Below, one piece after another: positions 12,564 through 24,431 of a stretch of 64,000 nt of DNA (its first letter is position 1; every line of letters starts with the position of its first letter). The notes beneath the pieces are model-generated. The model was not told the origin of the DNA, did not search any database, and was given only the letters and a program-made list of their open reading frames with translations. This DNA is from Coccinella septempunctata (lineage: Eukaryota; Arthropoda; Insecta; Coleoptera; Coccinellidae): assembly GCF_907165205.1 (NCBI RefSeq), contig NC_058194.1, forward strand, positions 24,862,856-24,926,855, given 5' to 3'. Position numbers and translations under genes: made by a program.

Positions 12564-13341
12564 ACAGTGTGGGCTTTTAAAAACAAAACAGATGATATCA
12601 CAGAAGAAATGATTTTTTTTTCGAGAGAATCCTCCGACACGTCAAGTAATGATTCAAGGGGGACAACTGGTGAGATTATATTTACAACTAAATCGCTTCA
12701 ACCCTTAATGTTACAACCCCAACCCCTTTATTTTGAGTAGGGAATATGGTGGAGGTGATACCTCATTCGAAAGAGCGTTTTATTTTGAGTTCAGCATATT
12801 GAATTTTTCGTCGTTAAATCTGTTTTCGAGATATTCAAATTCAAATTTTGCACAGAATACTTATTTATTTTATGGTTTTGATGATAGTCCTAAACTTTTC
12901 ATGACCAGAGTTGAAGATTTTACCGTTTGTTCCTTTATTTGTCGGAAAAATTTGAAATAATTTTTAATTGTTCAAAAATAACCAGTGCGAGAACCACACA
13001 ACAGATTTATCATGAAAATTACAAAATGAATAGGTAAAAATTCGACTAATTTACACAGCATGCTTGCAGGGAAAACCAACTTTGTTTAAATTTCAAATGA
13101 GAATATTTCGAAAACGAATATATTGAATCACAAAAAAATTAATATGCTGAAGTCCTCATGGTCCAAAGGCCTTGCAAATGAGGAAATACATACCCCATCT
13201 TTCCTCCTCAAAATTTATAGGTTCTGGTTGTAACACTAAGTGCTGAAGTGATAATTGTACCTTGTCAAAAGGGGCAATTTTTTCAAAATAATTTGATTCC
13301 GCTTTTTATCTCATCTGTTTCGTTTACAAGAGCCTACCCTA
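12564..13341. mobile_element. Decayed TIR element (about 780 bp)
   Basis: The left end reads cagtgtgggcttttaaaaac...aaacagatgatat; the right end, inverted, reads agggtaggctcttgtaaacg...aaacagatgagat. Inner blocks containing 'gttacaacc' and 'ttttcaaaataa' also occur as imperfect inverted pairs. TA lies outside both tips. The 75-codon frame at 12,733-12,960 is internal repeat sequence. Confidence 0.65.
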
Positions 13342-13647
13342 TAGGTGTTTGTTGCAAAACAAATAAACAGTGCTAGCCTCAAACTTGGAATAAGTTGATT
13401 AGATCAAAGACAGGAACTGGGACTGAACAAATAACAAGGATATCTGAGAAAAATTCAAAAGCCCCTGAATCGAACCATACTTTGAAACCACCTAAAAATC
13501 ACTCAAAAATTAAAACATGAAACAGAATAAAATGAGCTAACCCAACTTGTGGAATAATTAATTATTCAAATAATGAATTGAAATGTGGTTGATACTTGAT
13601 GAAAATCCATAATTGACCTAAAAACTGAATAATATGAGTTTAACTTC
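13342..13647. other. Non-coding AT-rich flank of a ribozyme-like motif
   Basis: No gene. The segments flanking the hammerhead-like motif are themselves imperfectly inverted (gacctaaaaactgaat near 13,615 and gttcagtttttagttcaatt near 13,710), as if the motif sits inside a small element. Confidence 0.4.
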
Positions 13648-13693
13648 ATCCACCTGAAGATGCTACTTTGATAGCGACACACGTGTCGTGGAT
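13648..13693 (+). ncRNA. Hammerhead-ribozyme relic, Penelope-associated type
   Basis: The parts occur in order. Stem I is ATCCAC paired with GTGGAT (six pairs, seven with the next C-G). Then come the CTGAAGA core (fits CUGANGA), stem II GCTA...TAGC, GACA where GAAA is expected, a minimal stem III CACGTG, and TC before the predicted cleavage after C13,687. Minimal hammerheads with a very short stem III are known from Penelope-like retroelements. The GAAA-to-GACA change hits an essential core base, so this copy is probably inactive. No reverse transcriptase was seen next to it. Confidence 0.6.
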
Positions 13694-16320
13694 GTTAGTA
13701 AGAATCGCGTAGTTCAGTTTTTAGTTCAATTAATTATTCCATTTATTGCATCTTCAATTAAGGCCGATTTGTTACACACCTCATTATACTTTCTGATGAT
13801 TCCGAATGTTTTCCGAGTGTTAATGATACTTTTGAGTTAATTAATTGACGATTGTAAACAACCGTTCATGTTTTTCATGCGCTGCCTAATCCGACACCGT
13901 CCCCTGCCCAATTTACAAATTGCAATTTGCAATAATCAAAACGTTCGATTAGCAGGTCGATCACGTATGACGTGGCTTGCAATCGTGTCGCCGTTGCATC
14001 TTTTTGCTCAATTGGGACCAAGGATTTTATGTTTTCGGCATTTAAATCGGCTTAATGTTACCGAGAATTTGCCGTTCTGTTTTTTCTTCAACGAAACGAT
14101 GAATATTCAACGGACGCAGGTCCAAGATGGGACGCAGAATCTTGCGATCGGTGTTGATGGCAATGACATAAAAATTGGCGATTGATGCCCGCTGTTGCGT
14201 TTATGCGAACCTATTTTGCAACGTGTGGAAATTCGTTTAGTTATGCAAAATCCAAGGTTTTTTGCTGAACTATACTTCAGGAATATCGTCAACATTATCC
14301 ACCTTGAGGATTGAACCGTCACCTAATTTCAAACGGAAGAAAATAAGAAAAATAAATCGAATTTGTTTAGAATAGTTTGTATTGGTAATTTAATTTTTTG
14401 AGTTAGCAAATCACATAAAAGTAACAAAAATTATTATATAACCTTGTTCAAAATTCATTAGTTAAAAAAATCAGCCATTAACCTAGAATATTCGAAGAAA
14501 AGAACTTTTATAAAACAAACAAAAAATTAATCATAATTATTCTGAGAAAATTGTTTAATTGGTGTATCTTATAAGACATCGAAAGTGAATGATTTATGTT
14601 TAAACGTTTACTGATATTATTACGTTGGACAATAATTACAAAGATGCATGTTATGGCTGGTTCTCGAGAAAAACATAAAAATAGAGTATATTAATAATTG
14701 GAACCTGATAAAATTACAGATGTTTAGTTCGTGTGCCAGCTACTTCTCGGAATTGGCGCCAACAAAACTGTGTAGTAATAATGCTATTTCGATAATTTTA
14801 GTGCTCAAATTTACAGACGCAAGTTTCGAATTTCTGGTGTTTGATGCGAATTTTTCGGAAGTGAAATGTCCAGGAAACTAAAAGAAAATCAATTAATTGC
14901 ATTCGGAAATTCATGATTCTGCAAGAGAGAAATTCGTGATGCTATGTGGAGCGCTATATTTAACATTTCAATTATACAGCACGTCAGTTTAAAAGAAGAA
15001 TATTTAACTTTTCTGACTGAAAAATATAATTCTTGGAAAAGTCTGTGTTTTTTCGTTTAAGAATTTTTTTTGATTTTTCGTAAACTCAAAATTCTCGAGA
15101 GATGCAAAAGGTAAAGTTAGTTTTGTATATTTTAAACTGTACTTCGCTTTTTGTCATGAATCTTTCATTAAATTTTTTTCATTTTGACGAATTAAGACCA
15201 TTAATATCTTCGAACTTTTGAAAAATTATGGTTATCTCAGTCTGGCGTAATAAAGAGCGATATTTTTTATATATTTTTTCTCCCATTTAAAATATTTTTT
15301 TTTTACCCGGCATAACCTGTTTTCAATATGGAACTCTGTGAAATTCTTGAAAATTGGTATTATTTCGATAGATTTGCCAGAAAAGGTGGTGCTTCCTCCA
15401 TATTGGTCCAATATACCACATTTTCGCTATATTTTCTATTGAAAATCTGAAAAGGTTGTGCGTAAACGGTGTCCGAGACGCAACGACAAACTTTCGCTTT
15501 CATTTTGAGCCGAGCATGAATCCGCTAAGTGCGCAATTATGGAATTTGCAACAGAGAGCGCGTTTTGGACCTGGTTACAAAACAATTGATTTTTTTTAGG
15601 CGGCTCCAAAACACATGGGCGGGTTCGGCAATATTTAGGTTGACCGTCTGCGAGTGTGTCGAAAGCGAGGCGTCTGCGTGAAATATGTGTGAATTGCGGC
15701 TGTCGTTGTGAAACATGGGCCTGTTCGAAAATTGCTGGGCCCTCTTATCAGCCCACATCACTTTTCCGACAGGTTAGGTAATCGAAGCACACGAAAATGG
15801 GTGGGCAGAAAACGGAAATTGCGTTTCGAAAAAAAGTTCAGGCGTGGAATGCATCGGTCGCCGTTGAAGTGTATTTCCCGGTGATTGTAAATTCATTCTT
15901 TTACGACTTTCATTCCAATCGACAGGAAAAAGAAAGAAAGTTGAAAAAACTAGAACAAAACAGTAAAAAATATAGAAATTTCATATCACTTCACTTGGTG
16001 TTTAATAAACTTTGCGAAAAATTTCAGGATATTGTTCTCTGAGTTATTTGGAATCAGAAAAGTCCTGTAGTAGGTCTTTGATACAGGGCGTTGAGTATAT
16101 TCGAAATAAATAACGAATTCCTCGATATTTTCGAAATGTTTGAACGAGAGTTGGTAACAATGGATATCTATTAAGTTGATTAATAAATAAATTTCCCCCA
16201 CCCTCTTTTTGAGAAGTGAAGGGAAATATTTTTTGTATATCGGAAATAATTTAGTAACATTATGCCCCCATTCCAAAGTCACTCCTGGAACCACCACTAT
16301 GCACCGAGCTGGATGAAATT
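13694..16320. other. Non-coding; possible conserved islands, small unsupported frames
   Basis: CG-richer patches at about 13,860-14,200 and 15,440-15,860 stand out from the AT-rich background. A frame of 81 codons (15,797-16,042) starts in a good initiation context (cgaaaATGG) just inside the second patch. It matches nothing I know, and its possible donor leaves the wrong phase for the next E74 exon. I do not call a gene here. Confidence 0.35.
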
Positions 16321-17320
16321 TAGAGATTTATTATAAGAGTTGCTCTTTCAAAGGTGACAAATTATTTTCTCCTAAACTGGGCCAGATATTGGAAATTTTG
16401 GTATGAAAATATGAGTTTTCGAACACGCTGAATATATTGCGAGCAACTTCGAGAGCCTATCTCCCTTCTTTTAGATTTTCACCGCCGAAATGGCATTTTT
16501 CAAAAATTGCAAATTTCAATCTGCGATATCTCCTGTTATATTCATCTGATCCTTTTGGGATTTCCGGTTCTATAATTAGCGTTGTCGAGGCTTTCACCCT
16601 AGCAGAATAACTCGATTTCGAAAATGTCGATTTTTTGGGTCGAAAATGAGCAAGGGGTTAGACCCCCCTAAAATGACATATTTGCTACTCTGTCTGAAAA
16701 TCAGGATGTTTTATTACTGTATTAGAATATGGGGTGTATTGAAGTTGTTTTGAAGCTTATTGAAAACCAAACAGTTGATGAAACAATAGAGAATTGCACC
16801 CCAGAGAGCTTTTCGAAGTCAACTCGAAAATGAAAAGTGGAATAACGAAAAAAATTATTTTCTCCTAAACTGGATCAGATTTTGGAAATTTTCGTATGAG
16901 ACTCTAGGTTTTCGAACACGCTGAAGCTATTGCAAACAATTTCGAAAGCCTATCTCTCTTCGTTTAGATTTCCATCTTGGAAATGGCATTTTTCAAAAAT
17001 TGCAAATTTCACTTAAGAATTCGTCAAGATCCAACGGTTGCCTCGAGAAGGATTAACTTCTCAGATTTGTTACTAGAATAATTGCTCTATAAGAATATGT
17101 ATCACATTTAGATCTACCATAATTATCCTGGAACAAAAACTACTCGAAAGTTGAGCCTCGAAAAATTCCCAAAAAGTTGGGTTCAGTTAAAACTTCCTCA
17201 AGATCGAACGGTTGCGCCTAGATGGGTGAACTTTTCAGATTTATTACTAGAAGAGTCGCTCTTTCAGAATATGTATCACATTTAGATCTACGATAATTTT
17301 TCTGAAAGATAATCGAGATA
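16321..17320. repeat. Interleaved long direct repeats
   Basis: A block of about 158 bp at 16,361-16,518 ('cctaaactgg', 'tttcgaacacgctgaa', 'gaaatggcatttttcaaa') recurs diverged at 16,854-17,011. A second block of about 99 bp at about 17,022-17,120 ('gaatatgtatcacatttaga') recurs at about 17,194-17,292. This looks like a segmentally duplicated or composite dispersed element; no coding capacity was seen. Confidence 0.7.
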
Positions 17321-20300
17321 TTTTTTCAAATGTCGAAAATCATTTTATTTCCCTCTTCAAACAAGAAGAGAAGCCCTTGAAGATAAATTTTCCGAAAAGG
17401 CCTACTAGGTATTTCATTCTATTCCGAACACTTCCCTGCTCGAATTTCACAAACGGGGCGATCAATAGAAAAGAGAAAATCCAATTATAGATAAAGCGTC
17501 GAGTAGTTCCTGACCTGCATTTCGTTGTGGGAGTATATGATTTCATTAATGCATTTATTCAGCGAAACAGTGAATGAAATATTGCAGAGTATGCCGATAA
17601 TTGTTCTCGTATACGTATCGTGACCTTTGAATAAGTAGAGTACCTTGACAGTACGCAGAGATCTGTCGTCTCCGTTTTGATTTGTTGTTGTTGAAGGAAT
17701 TACGCGACCAGAATGATGTATCGAGGTTAACGGATAAATCGTAATTAGATTAAAACGGGTTAAAAACAATTTACAACTGTATGAATGTGTATGACTAGAA
17801 AAAAGAAACTAGGCGAAAAAATTGCCAACACGATTGATAATAAGCAGGCAGTCATCAAGCGAAAAAAATGAAAGTAGGATAGAAAAACGTGAGGTACGGC
17901 ACTGAGATTGAATATTTTTCGAAAAATGATTTTTTTTGGTGATGATTTCTTTCAGTGGTATGTAAGCAGATAAATTGAATTATTATTCATTTGAAATATT
18001 GCAGTTTAGATTGGAATAAATATTTTAGTTTGAATAAAATTCCTAAATATAGAAAAAAGTCTAAGAGGAAAGAAAAATAACTTAGTGGCGCTTTCACCAT
18101 TTTGCAATCAGTTTCTTATTCTTGCAATCTAAATATGGAATATTTCAACAAATCTAAACGTCAAAATCATTTCAATCTGCAGAATAAAAATATTTCGATG
18201 CTCACTGCGCTTACAATCATTATTTATATTTAAAAATACCCTTAATGAATTGCTCTGCGCGTATCTATCTCATTGGCCAATGGGGAATTCTCCTCAATTT
18301 GGGTTATCACAGCATATGCAAGCTCAAACTGAATAATTATGAGTTTCATTCATGAATTTTTCAAATGCACCGCGGAAACTATTCAAAATCATTCTTCAAA
18401 CATGAGGTTTCAAAATTTAAATCGCTTCGTTTAAAGTTTACGATTTGGCAACAGTGCCTACTAGAAAATAAAAAGAACAATGGCTTGTTTATAAAATAAC
18501 AGCTGTCGATTTACAGCCATCATAAGGCGCGTACTCACTGGCGAGCCTCAACAGCAACCGGCCATAAAAATCCCATAAAATTTTACGACCTTCCTCGTTC
18601 GCCGTAGACTTCATAGACAGCCATCTTTGTCTATCTCATCAAGATAATGCATTTGTTGTCCTTTATTATCAACGCATATTTCAGTCGATGTTGCCAACTT
18701 GTGCAATAGAAACGAAACGCTTTAAATTTTAAATACCCATTTTTAATTTTTAAGTACTCAAAAAAATTTTTTTTTTGAGAAACGGTTGAAATGGGTATTT
18801 CAAAATGTGACGTTTCAAAGATATTTCATAAAAAAATACATCATTTTCGTCAGAAGGAGTATTAAACGAGAGCGACATGTCGCAAATTCTTGAGAAGTCA
18901 AACTCGTCCTAGATCACCCTGTTGATGATCCAGCTTTCGGAAATGACTCATTCTTATCAGCATTACAATATACATATATATAACAGAATCGCGGAAATGC
19001 CAAACCGATCAGACGTATTATCACGAAGGCAAACATTGTATTGGGAACGATTATACGGAGATACGGTTTGATAGACAACCCGGCGTTTCGCAGAATGAGA
19101 GCAATTTAAACAGTCGACCATAAAAAAGAGCCATCCTAGTTTAGGCCGAATGTAATTGGGACATATCGATAATGAACGTTTAATAAATCACTCGAGTATG
19201 CGAATGTGAATTACGTAATGACAGACTGTTAATATTTAGGTAATTATCGTAGTTTCTCAGTGTAAACAGTGGAAACGACTGTAATTATACCGTGGTGCAA
19301 TCGATCAACACTTCTTGGCCATTATCCGAATATTTTCAACGATATCTAATTCGACTTTCAAGACTGAAAATCTAAAAAATCATTATAGGTTTTATTATTG
19401 TTACAGAATCATTTATATGGGTTTTAATCACCATAATTTCTCCAAAATCAAAATTCAGTGGAAATGTAGCCTCAGAATTATCAAAAAATATATTTCTCCT
19501 GGCTACCGTAATCATTCCTAATACAAAAGAAGAAATAGGCGCTGAAATTGTTATAAGAGTTCAAAAGAGGACCGTACATTGTAGAGTTGGTCGTAGTAAA
19601 TCTTTTCCGCGCTCGTTCACTAACCATCATTAGTTATTTGTTCAAGAACTTTAACGAGTGTATAAACTGTCGTTAACTTTGTGTAAGTTTCTGAGCTCAC
19701 TTTCAATGTTTTCTACTGATGGATTTCTAGAGATTAATCCATCCAGTATCCTGCTAATACTTCAAAAAATCCCAAACCCTAATATGGTATCTACTTAAGT
19801 GAGGTTAAATGCCTGTAAACAAGAACGTCAAATAGTACGACATCTTCGAGGGGTTAACTTAATCTGAGGTTATTGAGAGTTTTTCTTTCCGAGCGAGACC
19901 TAGCCACAGAAATTACCAGTTATTGGTCGATTAAGTTTATCGAATAGATTAACTTCCGATAAATGGAGCTCAGAAACCGGGTATAAATCACATATATTGA
20001 GCATATTATATACAGTTCTTAGAGTTCTTCAATTTCAGTATATGCCAGAAAGTGTCCACATAATCCTTTTTCAATGATGACAATGTATAATTAACAATTG
20101 ATACGTGCTAGTTCACAGTTGATTGAAAATTTGGTAGACCTTGTCGTCGAAACTAGAGAAACATGAAGACTTTGGGGCCACGAACTGGTTCCTGGGTCAC
20201 CCCCTCAACAATTATTATCAAGTATGAGAGGAATTTGAGAAAACTTTCAGTTTAACCCAATTCCCAAAGGAATGAATAGGTTTCAGAATGAAATCCATGA

Positions 20301-20913
20301 TTTCACGAAAAAGAAAAATGATTTCTGCGACGAGATTGCAAGATTTAAATTCCAAAAGCCGCTCCTTCTGAAACAACGAACGGTCCCGTTTCTCGAAACC
20401 TGTCCATATTTCGTCGACATATTCAGTACGAAACTGACGGTGATTTGACCGAATCAATTTTGTAATGAGACCTAAAAACGAGTCCTTTTAAAGGAAGTTG
20501 GTATTTGTGAACCGGCTGTTACGTAAGAAAGTCTTAAAGCAACGCACTAAGTGGGTTAAGGCCGGCGAGTATATATATGAGTGTAGTAAAATAAATGCTA
20601 AGTACCTGGCGCATTCGGAGAAAATGAAAACATATGTTTGTACGGGGGCTGCACGGTTTTTGCTGATTTACACCTACTTTCAATGAACTGATGGAAGTAC
20701 ATTGAATAAAATGTATATTTTTGGTCTCGTTTCTTTGACTATATGCAGGGTGTTCGAATTATATTGCGAGATTTGTGCATTTTACCCTGTTGGAATCATT
20801 TAACTGTTTTCTGTTGAACATGAGGAAGTTGAGGAAATGAATGCCAATAAAATTTTTCTTGCCATAATAACCTTGTCTAAATCGTTAGAAGTAGACCTAA
20901 TTGCTAGTTTATA
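17321..20913. other. Long non-coding intronic stretch
   Basis: No supported exon or element. Moderately CG-rich patches occur at about 17,400-17,780, 18,990-19,300 and 20,300-20,480. Frames of 60-94 codons lack splice sites, signal peptides or recognisable domains. Confidence 0.4.
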
Positions 20914-21717
20914 CAGGGTGAGTCTTCGATTCCTGAGTTGAAAGAAACACTTTTCCTATAACTACCATTTTCTCCGATTCGGCCCTGATAAAAAGATATA
21001 GCCATTTGAAGTTTTCAAAATGAGCTGTGCCACCCCTGGAAAAACACAATTACCTTCAGAATAACTAGCTAAACCTGTGACACTACACATCTGTGGATCT
21101 TTTGAACCCAGTTATATTCAGCCAAAGTACGCAATTTTTAAAATTTCACAAATAATTTTTAATTTTCGAACATCGAATTACTCGAAAACGGCGTATTATA
21201 CGAGAAAATATGAAGAGAACTTTTATTTTACAGAACGTTCAAATATTCATTAGTCCACCTTAGTTTCAAGAGTTGTGTTCTTTGAATTTTTGGTATTTTT
21301 ATGGCTCGTAATGGTCATAATGAGTAAAAAAGAAAGCGTAGGTGATATCTTGTGTTGGAGAAAGATACATAAAATAAATGAAAAACTCTATTCCGAAATT
21401 ACATAATTTCTTTCGATAAAACTGTGTGTGAGATGGAATTAAAAATAACATTTTTTCATGGTTTTTCAACAGTCTTCAAAAATGAGAAAAATGAAACTCT
21501 GTTTAAAAGATCCACTGGTGTGTGGTATCAGAGATTCAGTTTGTTATTCGGAAGGAAATTTTGTTTTTCCAGCAGGTGGTATATCTCATTATGAATATTA
21601 AAAATTCTTTACTCATTAATTAAGGCCCAATCGGAAGAAATGGTAAAGGTAAAAAGTGTTTTTTCGACTTCAAGTATCTACTGTTTGAGTATATCTAAAA
21701 ATCAAAGACTCTCCCTG
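20914..21717 (+). mobile_element. MITE family M1, copy D (rearranged, about 804 bp)
   Basis: The left tip CAGGGTGAGTCTTCGATTC follows TA and the right tip (gactctccctg) precedes TA. The first 560 bp are colinear with copy A. After the 'ggtttttcaacagtctt' block it switches to an inverted copy of the left half (gtttaaaagatccact...ttgtttttccag...tctcattatg), so this copy is longer and internally rearranged or recombinant. Confidence 0.8.
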
Positions 21718-21762
21718 TATATTTTCCTTCGGTACCAAATAATTCAGTCTACCTTCACCCAC

Positions 21763-21800
21763 CTGAAGATGCTAGTTTTACAACCAATCACGTGTCCCGT
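21763..21800 (+). ncRNA. Second, more decayed hammerhead-like motif
   Basis: CACCCAC CTGAAGA TGCTAG... CACGTGTC CCGT repeats the layout at 13,648, with the identical CTGAAGATGCTA and CACGTGTC blocks, but stems I and II no longer pair well and the GAAA box is lost (aat before CACGTG). It is interpretable only by comparison with the first copy. It begins 46 bp beyond MITE copy D. Confidence 0.45.
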
Positions 21801-21950
21801 TTAAATGACTTATGTCAGTGAAAATCTAATTCAGTGTTGAGTTTTATCAACATATCGATAATTTTATTGAAATATTTTTCATTTTCGGTACTGCAAACCC
21901 CAGAAACTGTGCATATTTGCACGGAATATTAAAATGTTTCAGACGAGGAA

Positions 21951-22263
21951 TCACCTGGTGCTTTTACCGAAACTTTTGTAAACACCCCATATTTTTTTCG
22001 TCATCAAGCATTCCGCATCATTTCGAAATTCGACTGGTGATCCAGTCTGGTCGAAAACTCGTGCATATAATGCAGTGCAAACAGGTTTATCTCCTGACAT
22101 TTGCTTTCCTAATCTCTCGTTGCTTAAATGGCGACATTTTGCAAACAAGCATCTTCCGTTCTCACAAATAAAAAAAATCATTGTTCGACAATCTACCGCA
22201 TCTACCACAATTTCGAAGCGTACTTGCGCAATTCGGAGCGACAATGAACAAAAGAAGTATCAT
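21951..22263 (-). pseudogene. Small secreted Cys-rich (Kazal-like?) gene, frameshifted
   Basis: On the strand opposite E74, an ATG at 22,263 opens MILLLFIVAPNCAS, a plausible signal peptide, followed by CGRCGRLSNN, then hits a run of eight T. One extra T there shifts the frame into a stop. The adjacent frame continues without interruption through CENGRCLFAKC and GDKPVCTAL, then GSPVEFRNDAECL, ending at a TGA at 21,951. PVC...FRN.AEC resembles the central part of insect Kazal domains (inference; no exact family match). Total length would be about 100 residues. It may be a real nested gene with a sequencing or allelic homopolymer error, a pseudogene, or a chance pair of frames. No upstream exon was identified. 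Confidence 0.35.
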
Positions 22264-24096
22264 TTTTCGGTTGCAGGAAACAATGATGTTGTTTCTATTA
22301 ACCTAAATAGTGGGAACGCGTGAGACGAAACATTACTAAATGTCAACGTCATTAATTTATTCCCCGGTTTCGAAGAAGAAACATCGCAGAGTCGGGTCGT
22401 TTTGAAGAGGATGCTACTTAATTTTTGAAAAATGTTATTATTAGACTAAGGGGGTCACTTGGCGACCGATATTAATGGGGATTCGCTGAAAATTAAAAAT
22501 AAATTATTTGTCAGTTGATACAATACCTACTATATCGTATTTTCCCAAACACTATTTTGCAATATCGTCTAGAATACCAGAGAACTTAGATAAATATAAC
22601 TGTTTACATTTTGCCAATGAATTATCGATATTGTTCAAAACTTTTTTTCATCTTTACAACTTCTTCATTTCTTCGTAAAGGATAAACTGAAAATGGATCT
22701 TCTAAGCGGAGATTCCTTTGAAAACTGTGCTAATAGATTTCATACACGATAAACACATTCCCAAAGAACGCAAAATGAATTTATTTGCCCATACTCCAAT
22801 CAAGCTGTAACTCAATAACTAATCTCTACCATTCATTCCTGGCAAATATTCTTCACAGCTTTGGCCCAGCTTTGCTTTAATGAAAATACGAATTTCATAT
22901 TCACAATAGGAAACTGTAAATCTGCTTTGAATCTACAAGTCTCGTGGATATTTTAAGATTTCCTGAGTTGAGTATAGATGCAGAAGAATGTATGTACATA
23001 CATTATTTCTCTACAAAAAAGGCTTCTCAGGAAATGCAGTATACAGTTACTTAAATGAATAGTTATAAAAAATTTTAAGGGGTATTCCTTGTCAAAAAAT
23101 AGCGTAGATCTTCCATTTTTTGAGCAGCTCCTGTTTAGATAAAGAAAGCTCCCTAAAGATGGCACCTTAAAACCTATTTTTCAATTTTTTCTTAGAACAC
23201 AGAAATCTGACACTAATGAAATTGAGTAAACATTCTATAGGAGAGGGAAGGCAATAAAGAAAATGTTGGAGACGCTCTATAATATCCGATATCGAACATA
23301 ATTCCAGCCAATAAGACTCAGGCTACGTATTTGTTGATTAATTATTTTGTCATGGGCATTATTTTTTTAATAAACAAAAAACTTTTTCATTATCGTAACG
23401 AATGCTGATAGATCCATCCAAATACTGATTTCACTAATGAAAATTGCTTCCGACTTGTATTTACACTAATTTTTTCCAATCGAAACCCTCAAAACATCTC
23501 TGGAAATTATAGGACGGTAAAAATCTTCATAATCATTCCCACGCAATCATAAATATGAATCTCCCATCCTCAATATTTGGGGTAGTGAAGTAATCATGAA
23601 CTACCGACGATATAAGGATAATAAAAAAACGACAGTGCGTTGTTCCACCGGAAGGGAAAGTTCCCTTGACCCACATTCCCTTTGTGCTGCTCAGATTCGT
23701 AGAACAAATGTTCGATGAAACAGAGACGTAATTACCTATTTTCATACCAATTCAATCAGGTACAATAATATAACCCCCCTGGAAGTATTTGGAGAACGTT
23801 CAGAAAAATGAACATGAGAAAAGTTCATTGCTCAAGATGGTTATAGTCGAAGATGCCTTCTTATGTAGGTGACGAGTAAGCCACATGGTTATGTAAGTAC
23901 CTACTTGGCCTTTCGAATTGAAACCAACCATTTCTGGTGACTTCTCGATCATTAATGTAAACTGTTAATTATCTTATGTGGCGAATCCTTTTAAAGAATC
24001 TTTCGGCATTAATTCTCTGGTAATCGACGCATTTAAAATTACTGTTTCGTTGTTTTTTATTGCTCAATCTTACCTAACGTCTTTCTTTTTTTCCAG
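22264..24096. other. E74 intron, no further features
   Basis: AT-rich sequence ending in the pyrimidine tract ctttctttttttccag, the acceptor of the next E74 exon. Frames of up to 70 codons on the minus strand look random. Confidence 0.5.
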
Positions 24097-24213
24097 TTGA
24101 CAAGGAACAGAATAACTATCTACATCAACTTCTTTCGAGACAAAGGGGTGATCTTCAACACCCAGCTCTGTGCGAGTATCAAAGGCGAAAAGCAGGATAC
24201 CCCCCAAACAATG
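24097..24213 (+). CDS. Eip74EF: Eip74EF (E74) shared coding exon, upstream of the ETS exon
   Basis: A 117-nt exon with a strong acceptor (tttttttccag) and donor (ATG|GTACGT). It enters with two bases completing a codon and leaves one base G, and reads DKEQNNYLHQLLSRQRGDLQ, then HPALCEYQRRKAGYPPNN. The G joins the GG that opens the exon at 34,969 to make Gly, so the phase is exact. The segment is polar, Gln/Arg-rich and probably disordered, part of the region N-terminal to the ETS domain. E74 is an ecdysone-induced nuclear transcription factor; in flies different promoters give isoforms with different N-termini and a common C-terminus (known). The exon that precedes this one was not identified with confidence. 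The assignment rests on linkage to the ETS exon. Confidence 0.85.
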
Positions 24214-24272
24214 GTACGTTGAAGTTCTTTCAGAGTACTAACAACAATCATTAATTGATTTTTTTTCCATTG

Positions 24273-24431
24273 ATTTATGCAGCATCAAATAACACTTTTC
24301 ACTTAACAAGTATCACGTAATTATCAATAGCAAAGAGCCTGAATTATACCATTTATGCAGACCAAATTAACAATTAAAAGAAGATTTGGTTAAGTTTCGT
24401 GATATTTGTTATTTTGGGCTGCATAAATCCA
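24273..24431. mobile_element. Short TIR element (about 159 bp)
   Basis: ATTTATGCAGC at the left and GCTGCATAAAT at the right are perfect 11-bp inverted ends. Matching continues imperfectly inward (caaataaca / tgttatttt, atcacg / cgtgat), making a long hairpin. It lies 60 bp past the donor of the E74 exon. Non-coding; the family is unknown. Confidence 0.65.

Noticed and set aside
13868..14185. 105-codon plus-strand frame
   Set aside because: No domain, no splice sites, an overlapping antisense frame, and no phase match to E74 exons.
15797..16042. 81-codon frame with a good ATG context, considered as an alternative first exon of E74
   Set aside because: The possible donor leaves phase 0 whereas the next E74 exon needs one carried base; the sequence resembles nothing known.
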